From positions 1 through 64,000 of the forward strand of contig JAOHCW010000004.1 in the NCBI GenBank assembly GCA_028095925.1: a stretch of DNA of 64,000 nucleotides, written 5' to 3'. Below are positions 19,123-28,878 of the stretch, piece by piece (the first letter of the stretch is position 1; the number at the start of each line of letters is the position of its first letter). The notes beneath the pieces are model-generated. The model was given only the letters and a program-made list of their open reading frames with translations. It ran no database searches and was not told the DNA's origin. Position numbers and translations under genes: made by a program. Source of the DNA: Aquiluna sp. (GTDB taxonomy: Bacteria > Actinomycetota > Actinomycetes > Actinomycetales > Microbacteriaceae).

Positions 19123-19918
19123 GTACCTGGAAAAACTCGAGGCAGCACGGACCGAGTATGGTGCGCTCTGCCTTGGCATCGACCCAGCAGAGCAGACACT
19201 TGTTGACTGGGGTTTGCCTGACTCTCCATATGGACTCAGAGAGTTCGCCTTTGCGCTTATAGAGGCAGCCGAGGGACGAGTTGGGATATTGAAGCCTCAG
19301 GTGGCATTTTTCGAACGATTCGGGGGAGCGGGCCTAAGTGCTCTCGAGGAGGTGCTGCAGGCAGCCAGAGATGCCGACTTTGTCGTCATAGCCGATGCCA
19401 AGCGCGGAGATGTTGGCTCGACCATGCTGGGCTACGCACAGGCTTTTTTTGGAGATGACTCACCGCTGCGCTGTGATGCCCTGACCGTTTCTCCTTATCT
19501 TGGACCTACCTCCCTTGCAGAGACTCTTGGCTACGCAGAAGATGTAGGCGCGGGGCTGTTTGTTTTAGCGGCCACCTCAAACCCCGAGGCCAAACAACTT
19601 CAGACGGCCAAGATTGGCAAAGCAACAGTTGCCGCCAAGGTTGTCGAGCAGGCTAAAAAGCTTGGTCCCAGCTGCGGAGTGGTGATCGGAGCCACCCGCG
19701 ACCTTTCGCAGTTCGGTCTGGAGACAGTTCTGGAGTCAGACATTGGGATACCGATACTTGCACCCGGGTTCGGGCATCAAGGGGCGTCACTGGCGGACGT
19801 AGAGAAGATCTTTGGGCTGAGCGCCAAAAGGGTCATCTTCAACGTTTCGCGAGCCGCAACTGAAGCAGGCCCTCACGAGATCATTCGCTCAATTGAGCAG
19901 CTAAAGTCGCAGCTATGA
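19115..19918 (+). CDS. pyrF: Orotidine 5'-phosphate decarboxylase (type 2)
   Basis: Final step to UMP. The 267-residue product is of the longer subfamily common in actinobacteria: [12 protein letters not shown] at the N-terminus, the catalytic lysine in [27 protein letters not shown], and [13 protein letters not shown] in the phosphate-binding region. ATG 19115 lies within the carB end. It overlaps gmk by 4 bases (ATGA), so no gene stands between pyrF and gmk, where many actinobacteria have mIHF. Confidence 0.95.
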   Translation: MPKYLEKLEAARTEYGALCLGIDPAEQTLVDWGLPDSPYGLREFAFALIEAAEGRVGILKPQVAFFERFGGAGLSALEEVLQAARDADFVVIADAKRGDVGSTMLGYAQAFFGDDSPLRCDALTVSPYLGPTSLAETLGYAEDVGAGLFVLAATSNPEAKQLQTAKIGKATVAAKVVEQAKKLGPSCGVVIGATRDLSQFGLETVLESDIGIPILAPGFGHQGASLADVEKIFGLSAKRVIFNVSRAATEAGPHEIIRSIEQLKSQL

Positions 19919-20466
19919 GCCTGGTTGTTTTGGTTGGTCCCGCAGGGGTGGGTAAGGGGTCGCTCGTGAAGCAGATCCTTGCAAACCACCAAGATTTCAT
20001 TCTGTCGGTCTCTGCCACCACAAGAGCTCCTCGGCAAGACGAGGTAGATGGTATTCACTATCACTTCGTTAGTCGCGAGAGCTTCGAGGAAATGATCTCT
20101 GGAGATCAACTACTCGAGCATGCCACCGTTCATGGCCAGCACCTCTACGGAACCCCCAGAGCGGAGTTGGAGAGAGCGAGTTCTTTGGGAAAGCACCTAA
20201 TCCTGGAAATTGACCTACAGGGCGCGAGGCAGATTCGAGAGCATGAGCCTGAGGCTATACAAGTTTTTGTGCACCCACCCTCGTGGGAGGAGCTGGAGCG
20301 GAGGCTGCGCGATAGGGCGACCGAGACAGAATCAGAAATTCAAACTAGACTTGGTTCAGCCCGCTCGGAAATAGCTGCCGCGGGAGAGTTTGAACACCAA
20401 GTCACCAACGACAACCTCTCGGAATGTGCAGAGGAAATCGTGAGGACAGTTAGAGGAGACAGATGA
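19915..20466 (+). CDS. gmk: Guanylate kinase
   Basis: Converts GMP to GDP. The 183 residues begin with the P-loop [12 protein letters not shown], with serine in place of the usual threonine after GKG, then [20 protein letters not shown], the GMP-binding [12 protein letters not shown] and [11 protein letters not shown]. There is no N-terminal mIHF-like extension of the kind I recall in longer Gmk proteins of related families. It overlaps pyrF and rpoZ by 4 bases each, so GTP supply and omega are tied to the PyrR-controlled chain. Confidence 0.96.
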   Translation: MSLVVLVGPAGVGKGSLVKQILANHQDFILSVSATTRAPRQDEVDGIHYHFVSRESFEEMISGDQLLEHATVHGQHLYGTPRAELERASSLGKHLILEIDLQGARQIREHEPEAIQVFVHPPSWEELERRLRDRATETESEIQTRLGSARSEIAAAGEFEHQVTNDNLSECAEEIVRTVRGDR

Positions 20467-20711
20467 CGCAGGCCGAAGGCATTATTGCCCCACCAATTGA
20501 CGAGCTTCTAGAGAAGGTCGGCTCCAACTACGAGCTAGTGATCTTTGCATCCAAGCGAGCACGCCAGATTAACGAGTACTACTCCGCACTGCACGAGGGA
20601 TCGCTCTTCAACTACGTAGGCCCACTTGTCGACTCTTCGATTGACGACAAGGCGCTTTCAATTGCCCTCCACGAGCTTCACCAGGGCAAGCTAACAAAGA
20701 AGACCGACTAG
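20463..20711 (+). CDS. rpoZ: DNA-directed RNA polymerase subunit omega
   Basis: Small RNA polymerase subunit that helps fold and hold beta-prime. The 82 residues have the conserved [18 protein letters not shown] followed by [23 protein letters not shown], as in actinobacterial omega. ATG overlaps the gmk stop (ATGA). It is the last gene of the unbroken overlap chain that starts at pyrR; a 9-base gap with TAGTAG leads to coaBC. Confidence 0.95.
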   Translation: MTQAEGIIAPPIDELLEKVGSNYELVIFASKRARQINEYYSALHEGSLFNYVGPLVDSSIDDKALSIALHELHQGKLTKKTD

Positions 20712-20720
20712 TAGACCAAA

Positions 20721-21857
20721 TTGCGAATTCTGCTTGGCATCACCGGCGGAATAGCTGCCTATAAGGCCGCTGGCCTGCTACGGGCAATGTCGGAGCTGGG
20801 CCACGAGGTTACTGCGCTCCCTACACAGAATGCTCTTCGCTTCATAGGCGAGGCAACCCTAGAAGCCCTCAGCGGCAAAAACATTGACTCAGATCTCTAT
20901 GGTGATGTCGCAAGTGTTAGGCACGTCCAACTCGGCCAGGAGGCCGATCTAATAGTTATTGCGCCTGCAACTGCAGCATTCTTGGGGCGCTATGCAGCAG
21001 GTATTGCTGATGACCTTCTTCTCAATGCACTCCTGGCATCAACTGCTGAGGTGGTTGTGGTTCCGGCCATGCACACCGAGATGTGGCAAAACCAGGCGAC
21101 CATTGAAAACGTGGAGACCCTGCGCTCTCGCGGGATAAGGGTCATGGAACCGGCCTCTGGCCGCCTAACAGGTGACGACACAGGCCCTGGCAGGCTCCCT
21201 GAGGTCGAAGACATCGTTGAGTTTCTCTTTGCATCGAGTCCTTTGAGCGGCAAGACCGTGACTGTCACAGCTGGTGGAACCAGAGAGCGCATCGACGATG
21301 TCAGGTTTATCGGCAACCGCTCATCGGGCAAGACAGGTATTGCCCTGGCACTGGCAGCAAGGGACCTGGGCGCGAAAGTTCGCCTGATTGCGTGCAATCT
21401 CGCTCAGACCCCAAAAGGAATGGACGTGACACACGTTGAAAGTGTTGCCGACCTCAGTGCTGCGCTTCAGGAGTCAAGTGACGTGCTCGTGATGGCTGCA
21501 GCAGTGAGCGATTTTCAGGTTGCCAACCCTCACAAGGGCAAGCTCTCCAGGTCCACAGTTCCAGAGCTAAAGCTGAGTTCAACCCCAGACCTGCTTGCCG
21601 CCTACACAAAGCAGTTTCCCCAAAGCTTCGCAGTGGGGTTTGCCCTCGTTGAACAAGAAGAGGACGTCATCAAGGCCACCAGGAGCAAGCTGGAGACCAA
21701 GGGAGCCAAGGTAGTGATTGGAAACAGCGTTAGCTCCCTGGAAGGTAGCGACACTGTCGTTCAATATGTAGACGCCGATTCAGAGGTTGAAATTTTCGGC
21801 ACTAAAGACGAGGTAGCTTGGGAGATCATGAGGCGCGTGGCAGTGCAATTGTCCTAG
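20721..21857 (+). CDS. coaBC: Bifunctional phosphopantothenoylcysteine decarboxylase/synthetase
   Basis: Joins 4'-phosphopantothenate to cysteine (CoaB) and decarboxylates the product with FMN (CoaC) on the way to coenzyme A. The N-terminal flavoprotein domain has [11 protein letters not shown], the active histidine in [16 protein letters not shown] and MHTEMW; the C-terminal half has [20 protein letters not shown] and MAAAVSDF. It is 378 residues, from TTG 20721. There is no clear Shine-Dalgarno, and the 9-base gap to rpoZ resembles the leaderless junctions elsewhere, though its box TAGTAG lacks the final T. Confidence 0.93.
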   Translation: MRILLGITGGIAAYKAAGLLRAMSELGHEVTALPTQNALRFIGEATLEALSGKNIDSDLYGDVASVRHVQLGQEADLIVIAPATAAFLGRYAAGIADDLLLNALLASTAEVVVVPAMHTEMWQNQATIENVETLRSRGIRVMEPASGRLTGDDTGPGRLPEVEDIVEFLFASSPLSGKTVTVTAGGTRERIDDVRFIGNRSSGKTGIALALAARDLGAKVRLIACNLAQTPKGMDVTHVESVADLSAALQESSDVLVMAAAVSDFQVANPHKGKLSRSTVPELKLSSTPDLLAAYTKQFPQSFAVGFALVEQEEDVIKATRSKLETKGAKVVIGNSVSSLEGSDTVVQYVDADSEVEIFGTKDEVAWEIMRRVAVQLS

Positions 21858-21865
21858 TGACTTAC

Positions 21866-21871
21866 TAGACT
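21866..21871 (+). promoter_or_regulatory. -10 box for near-leaderless metK
   Basis: TAGACT, identical to the box before uvrA, ends 8 bases before the metK ATG. Transcript start would fall at or just before the start codon. No Shine-Dalgarno, SAM riboswitch or other fold is seen in the 22-base gap. Confidence 0.45.
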
Positions 21872-21879
21872 TTGCGTCT

Positions 21880-23067
21880 ATGACGCTAAGAACATTTACC
21901 TCAGAATCGGTCACAGAAGGCCACCCAGACAAGATCTGCGATCAGATCTCCGACACCATTCTCGACGCAATGCTGGAGCAGGATCCAGACGCTCGAGTTG
22001 CGGTGGAAACCCTCGTAACTACCGGACTAGTTCACATTGCCGGAGAAGTTACCACCTCCAGCTACGTAGAGATTCCGCAGCTTGTTAGGCAGAAGATCCT
22101 CGACATTGGCTACACCAGTTCAGATATCGGCTTTGACGGCAACTCTTGCGGTGTATCTGTCTCCATTGGCGCTCAGTCACCAGACATCGCAGGCGGTGTC
22201 GACGATGCTCTCGAGTCGCGAGCTGGCGAACAGGACGAAATCAGCAAACTAGGAGCCGGCGACCAGGGCATGATGTTCGGCTACGCAACAAACGAGACCG
22301 ACACATTGATGCCCGCGCCAATTTTGCTCTCTCATCGAATTTCAGAGAATCTAAGTCGAGTTAGACGAGAGCTTGACAATGGCATTCTGCGACCGGATGG
22401 CAAGACTCAGGTGTCCATTGACTATGACGGTAACACCCCCGTTGCTATCAACACAGTGGTGCTCTCAACACAGCACCACCCAGACGTCACCCAGGACGAT
22501 CTGGCCAGCCTCGTGTTGGAGAAGGTCATTTCGCCTGTGTTGGCAGATAGCAAGTTGGATACCTCAAATGTCCGCTACATCATCAATCCTTCCGGTCGTT
22601 TCGTAATCGGTGGACCGCAAGGGGACGCCGGACTCACGGGTAGAAAAATCATCGTTGACACCTACGGAGGCATGGCACGCCACGGAGGCGGCGCCTTCAG
22701 CGGTAAAGACCCATCCAAGGTGGACCGCTCTGCTGCGTATGCGATGCGCTGGGTGGCAAAGAACGTGGTTGCCTCCGGCCTTGCAGACAAGGTGGAGCTT
22801 CAAGTTGCCTATGCGATCGGTGTCGCCAAGCCGGTGGCTGTGTTTGTGGAGTGCTTCGGAACCGAAAAAGTAGAGGTTGAAAGCATTCAAAAGGCTGTGA
22901 TGGAGACATTCGACCTGAGACCAGCTGCAATCATTCGTGACCTCGATCTGAAACGGCCAATTTTCTCTAAGACATCTGCCTACGGTCACTTTGGCCGTGA
23001 GCTACCAGAGTTCAGCTGGGAGAAGACAGATCGCGCGGGTGCGCTTCGCGAGGCTGCGGGTCGCTAG
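21880..23067 (+). CDS. metK: S-adenosylmethionine synthase
   Basis: Makes S-adenosylmethionine from methionine and ATP. The 395 residues show [16 protein letters not shown] at the N-terminus, [12 protein letters not shown] in the middle and [19 protein letters not shown] near residue 265, with the metal and phosphate residues intact. Only 22 bases separate it from coaBC, without a ribosome site; a TAGACT box suggests a leaderless message. The stop abuts the priA start. Confidence 0.98.
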   Translation: MTLRTFTSESVTEGHPDKICDQISDTILDAMLEQDPDARVAVETLVTTGLVHIAGEVTTSSYVEIPQLVRQKILDIGYTSSDIGFDGNSCGVSVSIGAQSPDIAGGVDDALESRAGEQDEISKLGAGDQGMMFGYATNETDTLMPAPILLSHRISENLSRVRRELDNGILRPDGKTQVSIDYDGNTPVAINTVVLSTQHHPDVTQDDLASLVLEKVISPVLADSKLDTSNVRYIINPSGRFVIGGPQGDAGLTGRKIIVDTYGGMARHGGGAFSGKDPSKVDRSAAYAMRWVAKNVVASGLADKVELQVAYAIGVAKPVAVFVECFGTEKVEVESIQKAVMETFDLRPAAIIRDLDLKRPIFSKTSAYGHFGRELPEFSWEKTDRAGALREAAGR

Positions 23068-24873
23068 ATGGCTCGCTTCGCGCGGGTAGTTGCTGAATCC
23101 AAGCTGCTGCAGCTAGACAGGCAGTTTGATTTTGTAATTCCGAGCGAGTTAGCAGAGTCAATTCAATTTGGTCATCGCGTGAGCTTCTTCATAGGTCGCT
23201 CCAAGACAAAGCAGACAGGCTTTGTCGTTGAGCTCCTGGAAGCTTCCGAATATGCAACGTCCTCACTGGTTGAGATAGTCGGTGATAGACCTGTCTTGAC
23301 CAAAGAGATCTATGGATTTGCAAGAGATGCGGCAAATAGGCAGTGTGTAGCGCTCGGTGAGATCCTCTCAGCAGCAATTCCGGACCACATGGCTAGGACA
23401 GCAATTTCAGAACCAAGCACCACTCTGCCCATAGAACTGCCATCAAAACCTCTCCGCCAGGCTTTACTGGCAGGCGGACGGCAAGAGCTGGTGGAGGGTG
23501 GACTACTGCCCTCTTGGATGGCAGAGTTTGTGCGCGCTGCGAAATCAACCAGTGAACTTGGCCAGTCTGCGCTGCTGTTAGTTCCCGAAATCAGTGACGT
23601 CGTAGCTCTTGTCAGGGCTTGCGAGCGGACTGGCCTGACACCCGTGGCTATGACACCGGACCTAAAGAGATCGGAAAGGTTCAAGGTTTTCCATTCGCTT
23701 TTGGGTGCCACTTCAGTTGTCATTGGCACGCGCAGTGCAATCTACGCACCTGTAGCCAACCTCGGTTTGATCTGCATGGCGGATGATTTAGACGACAGCT
23801 GGCGTGAGCAAGGTTCCCCCAATACCCACGTCAGAGAGCTCGCGCTCATGCGAGCCGGGGACAAGGTGAGCTTGCTCTTTGCCGCACCATACAGATCTCT
23901 GGAGGTGCAGCGCCTTGTAGATATTGGCTATCTCGCCGAGCACCCTAAGGACAGTGCGCCTCCAAGAATCTCCTTCACAGAGCCCGGCTTACGACTTGAT
24001 TCGGCAAGCTTCGAGATGGCAAAGGAGTCGATCAAGAAGGGTCCGCTACTTGTTGTGATGCCAAGGAAGGGCTCCTCGGCGGCTGCCTATTGCCAGTCCT
24101 GCGGAGAGCGACAACGCTGCGATTGTGGCGGATACATTTGGGAACCAACTAGCGGCCGCTATGAGTGCAGAGTGTGTAGCAAACTCCACACCGCTTGCCA
24201 GGCATGCGGTTCGGCCAACCTCAGAAGGGGAAGGACCGGTAGCCAGCGAACGGTTGCCGAGATAGGTAAGGCTTTCCCCAATTCGACAATCTATGAGGCA
24301 ACCGCGGATAAGGTCCCCGCTGTCTCCGACAAGCCAAACACGATCTTGGTTGCTACTCCCGGTTCTGCACCAAGGCTTGCAAGCGGATATGCCGGATTGT
24401 TGGTTCTCGACTGTGACATTTGGCTTGCCGCCCAGCACCTGACAGCGGAACAGCTCGCGATGCGCGACTGGACCGAGAGTCTCGAGCTCCTCTCGCAAGA
24501 TGCCAGAGCTGTCTTTGAAGGGCTAGGAAGTCACCTTGGTCAGCCTTTGGCGCTCTGGCAACACATTGAATTAGCAAGGTCTGCTCTCGCTGAAACCACG
24601 GCCTTGAAGCTGCCCCCGAGCATGCGAATAGCGTCACTCGACGCCACACCCAAAGTTCTCGAAGAGGCGCTCCTGGTTGCCGCAAAATCGGGAGCTGAGG
24701 TAATAAAGAACTCGGGTACAAAGGCGCTCATTAGGTTCAAGTACTCTCAGGGGGTGGATGTTGCACAGGGATTGAGGGCGGTTGCCATAAAAGCATCTGC
24801 AAGAACAACCGCTTCCGGTAATCGCAGGGGACTCAAAATAGTTATGGACGACATGAAGGCGCTGAACTCATGA
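23068..24873 (+). CDS. priA: PriA-like replication restart protein lacking helicase motifs
   Basis: Actinobacterial form of primosomal protein N'. The 601 residues keep the DNA-binding N-terminus (LQLDRQFDFVIP, GHRVSFFIG) and a zinc-binding region with cysteine pairs (YCQSCGERQRCDCGG, CRVCSKLHTACQACGS). The ATPase core is degenerate: the Walker A place reads GQSALLLVPEIS with no GKT, and the DEAH position reads MADDLDDSW. This loss is known for the actinobacterial family, so it probably acts as a loader rather than a motor. ATG directly follows the metK stop; the end overlaps fmt by 4 bases. Confidence 0.88.
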   Translation: MARFARVVAESKLLQLDRQFDFVIPSELAESIQFGHRVSFFIGRSKTKQTGFVVELLEASEYATSSLVEIVGDRPVLTKEIYGFARDAANRQCVALGEILSAAIPDHMARTAISEPSTTLPIELPSKPLRQALLAGGRQELVEGGLLPSWMAEFVRAAKSTSELGQSALLLVPEISDVVALVRACERTGLTPVAMTPDLKRSERFKVFHSLLGATSVVIGTRSAIYAPVANLGLICMADDLDDSWREQGSPNTHVRELALMRAGDKVSLLFAAPYRSLEVQRLVDIGYLAEHPKDSAPPRISFTEPGLRLDSASFEMAKESIKKGPLLVVMPRKGSSAAAYCQSCGERQRCDCGGYIWEPTSGRYECRVCSKLHTACQACGSANLRRGRTGSQRTVAEIGKAFPNSTIYEATADKVPAVSDKPNTILVATPGSAPRLASGYAGLLVLDCDIWLAAQHLTAEQLAMRDWTESLELLSQDARAVFEGLGSHLGQPLALWQHIELARSALAETTALKLPPSMRIASLDATPKVLEEALLVAAKSGAEVIKNSGTKALIRFKYSQGVDVAQGLRAVAIKASARTTASGNRRGLKIVMDDMKALNS

Positions 24874-25784
24874 GACTCGTGTTTGCCGGCACCCCAGAGG
24901 TTGCTGCGATTGCCTTGGAAAGACTGCACAAGGAACACGATGTGGCGCTCGTGATTACCCGACCCGATGCACCAATTGGCCGAAAGAAGGTACTGACCCC
25001 GTCTGCTGTTGCAGCCAAAGCGGAGGCACTTGGGATTCCGGTCCTGAAGGCGGACAGAATCGGGCCTGACGAGTTGGCTCAAATATCTCAAAAGAAGGCC
25101 GAGCTGGCCATCGTGGTCGCATATGGCGCGCTGCTTGGGTCCAACGTCCTGAGCCAACTTGATTGGTGGAACCTACACTTCAGTCTGTTGCCGCAATGGC
25201 GAGGTGCCACACCCCTCCAGCACTCGATTTGGCATGGGCAGGGCCAAGGACTAACCGTCTTCAAACTTGACTCCGGCATGGACACAGGCGACATTGTCGG
25301 CTCTAGAGCGATCACCTATTCAGCTGACTCTTCGGCAGCAGATCTTCTGCCAGAGCTCGCCGAAAAAGGTGCAGAGTTAGTGTGCGAGCTTATTGCTCAT
25401 ACACCACAGCTAACCCCGCAAGAAGGTCAGGCTTCCTATGCACCAAAGCTCTCTAGGACTGATGCGAAACTGAACTTCTCTGAGACAGCCGAACTAATTG
25501 CTCGAAAAGTAATGGCACTAAACGCAGAGCCAATGGCATGGGCCCAGTTCCGTGGCGAACCCATCCGAATCTTGAGAGCCAAGGCCGTGGGGAGTGTCGA
25601 CTGGTCAGCACTAGAGAAGGCGGATAGGCCGATTGGGAGCATCGAACTATCGGGCGAGAAGGTATTGATTACCTGCGGCTCCGGAACGCGGCTACAACTA
25701 ACCGAGGTGCAACCGGGAGGCAAGCGCGTCATGACGGCCATTGAGTGGTTCCGAGGCCTGCAGGGGAGCGTAGTTTTTGACTGA
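24870..25784 (+). CDS. fmt: Methionyl-tRNA formyltransferase
   Basis: Formylates initiator Met-tRNA using 10-formyl-tetrahydrofolate. The 304 residues open with RLVFAGTPEVAAIALERL; the catalytic asparagine and histidine lie in WNLHFSLLPQWRGATPLQ, and the aspartate in DSGMDTGDIV. The C-terminal tRNA-binding domain (SGEKVLITCGSGTRLQLTEV) is complete. It overlaps priA by 4 bases and rsmB by 8; priA-fmt-rsmB-rpe is a common actinobacterial order. Confidence 0.96.
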   Translation: MRLVFAGTPEVAAIALERLHKEHDVALVITRPDAPIGRKKVLTPSAVAAKAEALGIPVLKADRIGPDELAQISQKKAELAIVVAYGALLGSNVLSQLDWWNLHFSLLPQWRGATPLQHSIWHGQGQGLTVFKLDSGMDTGDIVGSRAITYSADSSAADLLPELAEKGAELVCELIAHTPQLTPQEGQASYAPKLSRTDAKLNFSETAELIARKVMALNAEPMAWAQFRGEPIRILRAKAVGSVDWSALEKADRPIGSIELSGEKVLITCGSGTRLQLTEVQPGGKRVMTAIEWFRGLQGSVVFD

Positions 25785-27093
25785 CTCGAGGCAAATAGCT
25801 CACGAGCTGCTGATGCGCGTGCACGACACCGATGCCTACATCAACCTGCTTCTACCAAAGACGCTCGCTCGTCATAATGTTGCCGACTCGGAGCGAGGGC
25901 TCATTCAGGAGTTGAGCTATGGCGCCCTGCGCTGGCAGCTGCAGTATGACTCAGTTATCGATCATTTCACCAGGGGCAAGGAGTTGTCCCAGCCAATTAG
26001 AGGCGCTCTACAACTGGGACTTCATCAGCTTTTTCGAATGAGGGTTCCTACCCATGCCGCAATTAACGAAACAGTAAATCTCGCAAAGAGGATTGAGCCG
26101 CGCGCGGCCGGGTTAGTGAACGCGGTGCTGAGAAATGCTGAGCGTGAGGGGCTCGAGAAATTACTTTCAGAACTCACAGAAGGCCTCGCTGAATCCAGAA
26201 GACTCGAGATTCTCCACTCTCATCCAGCCTGGGTCATTGACTCTCTTCGTGAGTCACTGCGCATAGACGCGCGCGAGAGTGAATTGGTCCAGCTCCTTAC
26301 CGCGAACAACGAGACGCCCGAGACGTTTCTGGCAGCCTCCGACAAGGAGGCCGTAGCAGCACTCGTTGCACAAGGCTTGCAAGCAACTCCTCAATCGCCG
26401 ATCGGGTTTCAGGTTGATGGCAACCCGGAGCCCTACCTGTCTCTGGGAAATATCAGGGTTCAGGACCTCGGGTCACAGCTGGTCGCTCTGGTAACCGCGG
26501 GGCTTGCGAACTTGGGCGGGAAGACGCTGGACATGTGCAGCGGGCCTGGGGGTAAGTCGGCAATACTGCAGGGGCGCATTAGGACATCTGGTGGCGAACT
26601 CGATTGCATGGAGCCACAGGAGCATCGCGCAGAACTTGTCCGGGAAGCACTGGGAGCAAACCCGATTGGCAGGGTAATCGTCGCTCCAGGTCAACAGGCA
26701 GACCCGAACTACTACGACGCGATTTTGCTCGATGCACCCTGCTCTGGACTGGGATCGGTTCGGCGCAAACCAGAGTCCCGGCATCGAAAGAAGCAGTCCC
26801 AGCTTGCCTCACTCAGTTCCATCCAGCGAGAGCTTCTGGAGGCGTCCTATGCTGCGCTCAAATCAGGTGGAGTGCTCGTCTATGCCACATGTTCCCCGCT
26901 AATCGAGGAGACCATTACGCCCGTACAAGACATACTGGCTAAACACCAGGATCTCGAACTAGTAGACCTAAAGCCGGTTATGAAAGAAATCTCGCCTGAT
27001 CTCCAACTAAATGACTCGCGCAAGACGATTCAGCTCTGGACACACCTGCACGGAACCGACGCCATGTTTATGGCCGCGCTGAGAAGGAAATAG
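25777..27093 (+). CDS. rsmB: 16S rRNA (cytosine-967-C5)-methyltransferase RsmB
   Basis: Methylates one cytosine of 16S rRNA using SAM. The 438 residues contain an N-terminal NusB-like RNA-binding domain (RQIAHELLMRVHDTDAYINL through AGLVNAVLRNAER) and a Rossmann methyltransferase domain with DMCSGPGGKSA, the PCSGLGSVRRKPE loop and the catalytic cysteine in YATCSPLIEE. Start is TTG 25777 inside the end of fmt. Its TAG stop (27091-27093) forms the first half of the rpe -10 box. Confidence 0.93.
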   Translation: MTDSRQIAHELLMRVHDTDAYINLLLPKTLARHNVADSERGLIQELSYGALRWQLQYDSVIDHFTRGKELSQPIRGALQLGLHQLFRMRVPTHAAINETVNLAKRIEPRAAGLVNAVLRNAEREGLEKLLSELTEGLAESRRLEILHSHPAWVIDSLRESLRIDARESELVQLLTANNETPETFLAASDKEAVAALVAQGLQATPQSPIGFQVDGNPEPYLSLGNIRVQDLGSQLVALVTAGLANLGGKTLDMCSGPGGKSAILQGRIRTSGGELDCMEPQEHRAELVREALGANPIGRVIVAPGQQADPNYYDAILLDAPCSGLGSVRRKPESRHRKKQSQLASLSSIQRELLEASYAALKSGGVLVYATCSPLIEETITPVQDILAKHQDLELVDLKPVMKEISPDLQLNDSRKTIQLWTHLHGTDAMFMAALRRK

Positions 27094-27096
27094 GCT
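27091..27096 (+). promoter_or_regulatory. -10 box for leaderless rpe
   Basis: TAGGCT overlaps the rsmB stop codon by its first three bases and ends 6 bases (GATACC) before the rpe GTG. The same hexamer at the same distance precedes polA and uvrB. An AAGGA about 13 bases before the start is too far to be a good ribosome site. Confidence 0.5.
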
Positions 27097-27102
27097 GATA
27101 CC

Positions 27103-27762
27103 GTGCGCATTCATCCCTCTCTGCTATCGGCTGACTTTGGCAATATCGAAACCGAGCTCGCCTCCATTGCTAGTGCAGATGCTGCGCACCTGGATGTAAT
27201 GGACAACCATTTCGTGCCAAATCTCACCTTTGGGGTCCCGGTGGTGCAGCGCATGATCGAGCTCTCACCAATCCCGACAGACATCCACCTCATGATCGAA
27301 AATGTCGATACCGAGGCCGTGAAATACGCAGAGCTTGGGCCCCACTCCGTGACTTTTCATATCGAGGCATCAAAGGACCCAGTTAGCACCTGTCGAAAAC
27401 TCAGAGAGATGGGCGTTAGGTCAGCGGTTGCGATCAAGCCCAACACTCCCGTGAGCTCACTTAGCGGTCTATTGGAAGAGATTGACATGCTTTTGGTGAT
27501 GACCGTCGAGCCTGGCTTTGGAGGTCAGAAACTGATTACCGAGACCATGCCCAAGGTGGCTGAAGCTCGAGCACTTATATCGGGTTCAAAGTTTGAAATC
27601 GCCCTCCAGGTCGACGGCGGTGTCACACTAGAGAACATAGGTGAGTTAGCGGCGCTTGGGGCCGACACTTTTGTGGCCGGAAGCTCCGTGTTTGGATCTG
27701 ATGACCACGCCCAAAGGATTCTCGAACTCAGAAAATCGGCGGCATCGGGGCTCAATCAGTAA
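27103..27762 (+). CDS. rpe: Ribulose-phosphate 3-epimerase
   Basis: Interconverts ribulose 5-phosphate and xylulose 5-phosphate. The 219-residue TIM barrel has [13 protein letters not shown], the metal histidines and aspartates in [16 protein letters not shown] and [18 protein letters not shown], and the phosphate loop VDGGVT with AGSSVFG. The start is GTG 27103, after the -10-like box. Its TAA stop (27760-27762) begins the box predicted for hisE. Confidence 0.97.
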   Translation: MRIHPSLLSADFGNIETELASIASADAAHLDVMDNHFVPNLTFGVPVVQRMIELSPIPTDIHLMIENVDTEAVKYAELGPHSVTFHIEASKDPVSTCRKLREMGVRSAVAIKPNTPVSSLSGLLEEIDMLLVMTVEPGFGGQKLITETMPKVAEARALISGSKFEIALQVDGGVTLENIGELAALGADTFVAGSSVFGSDDHAQRILELRKSAASGLNQ

Positions 27763-27765
27763 TCT
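27760..27765 (+). promoter_or_regulatory. -10 box candidate for hisE
   Basis: TAATCT (TAnnnT) starts with the rpe stop codon TAA and ends 7 bases before the hisE ATG. A GAGGG lies within those 7 bases, so hisE could also be read from a leadered message through that ribosome site; the promoter call is weaker than for the 6-base cases. Confidence 0.35.
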
Positions 27766-27772
27766 AGAGGGC

Positions 27773-28036
27773 ATGAAATCCTTTGACCAGCTCTTTGCCG
27801 AGCTCAGCCAGATAGCAATAGACCGCCCCAAGGGCAGTAACTCCACAGCGCTATTGGACTCTGGCATTCATGCAATCGGCAAGAAGATTGTCGAAGAGGC
27901 AGCGGAAGTGTGGATGGCCGCCGAGTATCAGTCCGACAAGGATCTCGCCCTTGAGGCATCCCAGCTCATCTATCACCTACAGCTTTTACTCATAGCCAAA
28001 GGCATCAAGCTTGAAGAGATTGAGAAGGTTCTCTAA
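27773..28036 (+). CDS. hisE: Phosphoribosyl-ATP diphosphatase
   Basis: Second step of histidine synthesis, removing pyrophosphate from PR-ATP. The 87-residue MazG-type helical protein shows [19 protein letters not shown] and [16 protein letters not shown], with the metal-binding acidic residues. I chose ATG 27773 ([11 protein letters not shown]); the frame is open further upstream but those residues are not family-like. Its stop shares a base with the hisG start, the usual hisE-hisG pairing. Confidence 0.93.
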   Translation: MKSFDQLFAELSQIAIDRPKGSNSTALLDSGIHAIGKKIVEEAAEVWMAAEYQSDKDLALEASQLIYHLQLLLIAKGIKLEEIEKVL

Positions 28037-28878
28037 TGTTGCGGGTCGCAATCCCTAACAAGGGCATCCTCTCTGATAGCGCCATCTCGATGCTCAAAGA
28101 GGCAGGTTACGCAACCAGGAGAGAGCCCTCCGAACTTCACCTGGTGGACGAGGCAAACAACGTTGAGTTTTTCTACCTCAGGCCAAGGGACATCGCAACC
28201 TATGTCGGGAGCGGTTCACTCGACGTCGGCATCACGGGTCTTGACCTCCTACTGGACTCCGGGTCTAAGGCTGAGGAGGTCGCTGATCTAGGTTTTGGAG
28301 CTTCGACGTTTAGGTTCGCAGCAGAGCCAGGCTCTGGGTGCAAGGAGCCAGAGGACCTAAATGGTAAGAGGCTTGCAACTGCCTACCCCAGGCTCATAAG
28401 TGATTACTTGGCCAAGAGTGGAATCGAGTGTCAGGTGGTCTCGCTTGATGGGGCTGTTGAATCTGCGGTGAGGCTTGGCGTTGCCGACGCGGTTGCCGAT
28501 GTTGTTTCAACCGGAAACACTCTGCGCAAGGCAGGACTGAGCGTCTTTGGTCCCGAAATACTCTCTTCCACCGCGAGGCTAATTTCTGCTCCTGGAAAAG
28601 CAGCCGATTCTGCCAAGTTGCTTCGAAGGCTCAGGGGTGTTCTGGTTGCGAGGGAGTATGTGATCATGGATTATGACTGCCCGAGAGCTCTTGTCGAAAA
28701 GGCGTCGGCAATAACTCCGGGGATTGAGTCTCCCACCATTTCACCTCTAGCCGATGAGAATTGGGTCGCAATCCGTGCACTCGTGAGGGTCGCCGAGACC
28801 AACCAAATCATGGACGAGCTGCACGATATTGGCGCAAGGGCAATTTTGGTAAGCGCGATACACGCCGCGAGAATCTAG
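28036..28878 (+). CDS. hisG: ATP phosphoribosyltransferase (long form)
   Basis: First, feedback-controlled step of histidine synthesis. The 280 residues match the long form, which has a C-terminal regulatory domain and needs no His[19 protein letters not shown], the PRPP-binding [18 protein letters not shown], and a C-terminal domain ending [14 protein letters not shown]. It shares one base each with hisE and hisF at stop-start overlaps. Confidence 0.96.
   Translation: MLRVAIPNKGILSDSAISMLKEAGYATRREPSELHLVDEANNVEFFYLRPRDIATYVGSGSLDVGITGLDLLLDSGSKAEEVADLGFGASTFRFAAEPGSGCKEPEDLNGKRLATAYPRLISDYLAKSGIECQVVSLDGAVESAVRLGVADAVADVVSTGNTLRKAGLSVFGPEILSSTARLISAPGKAADSAKLLRRLRGVLVAREYVIMDYDCPRALVEKASAITPGIESPTISPLADENWVAIRALVRVAETNQIMDELHDIGARAILVSAIHAARI

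Noticed and set aside
21840-21879. SAM riboswitch before metK
   Set aside because: The gap is only 22 bases and shows no riboswitch core; a -10 box explains it better.
27656-27772. Upstream extension of the hisE frame into rpe
   Set aside because: The added residues are not HisE-like, and ATG 27773 has GAGGG upstream.
28761-28877. Upstream extension of the hisF frame into hisG
   Set aside because: HisF proteins start at the VRVIPCLD region; the extension is out-of-frame hisG sequence.
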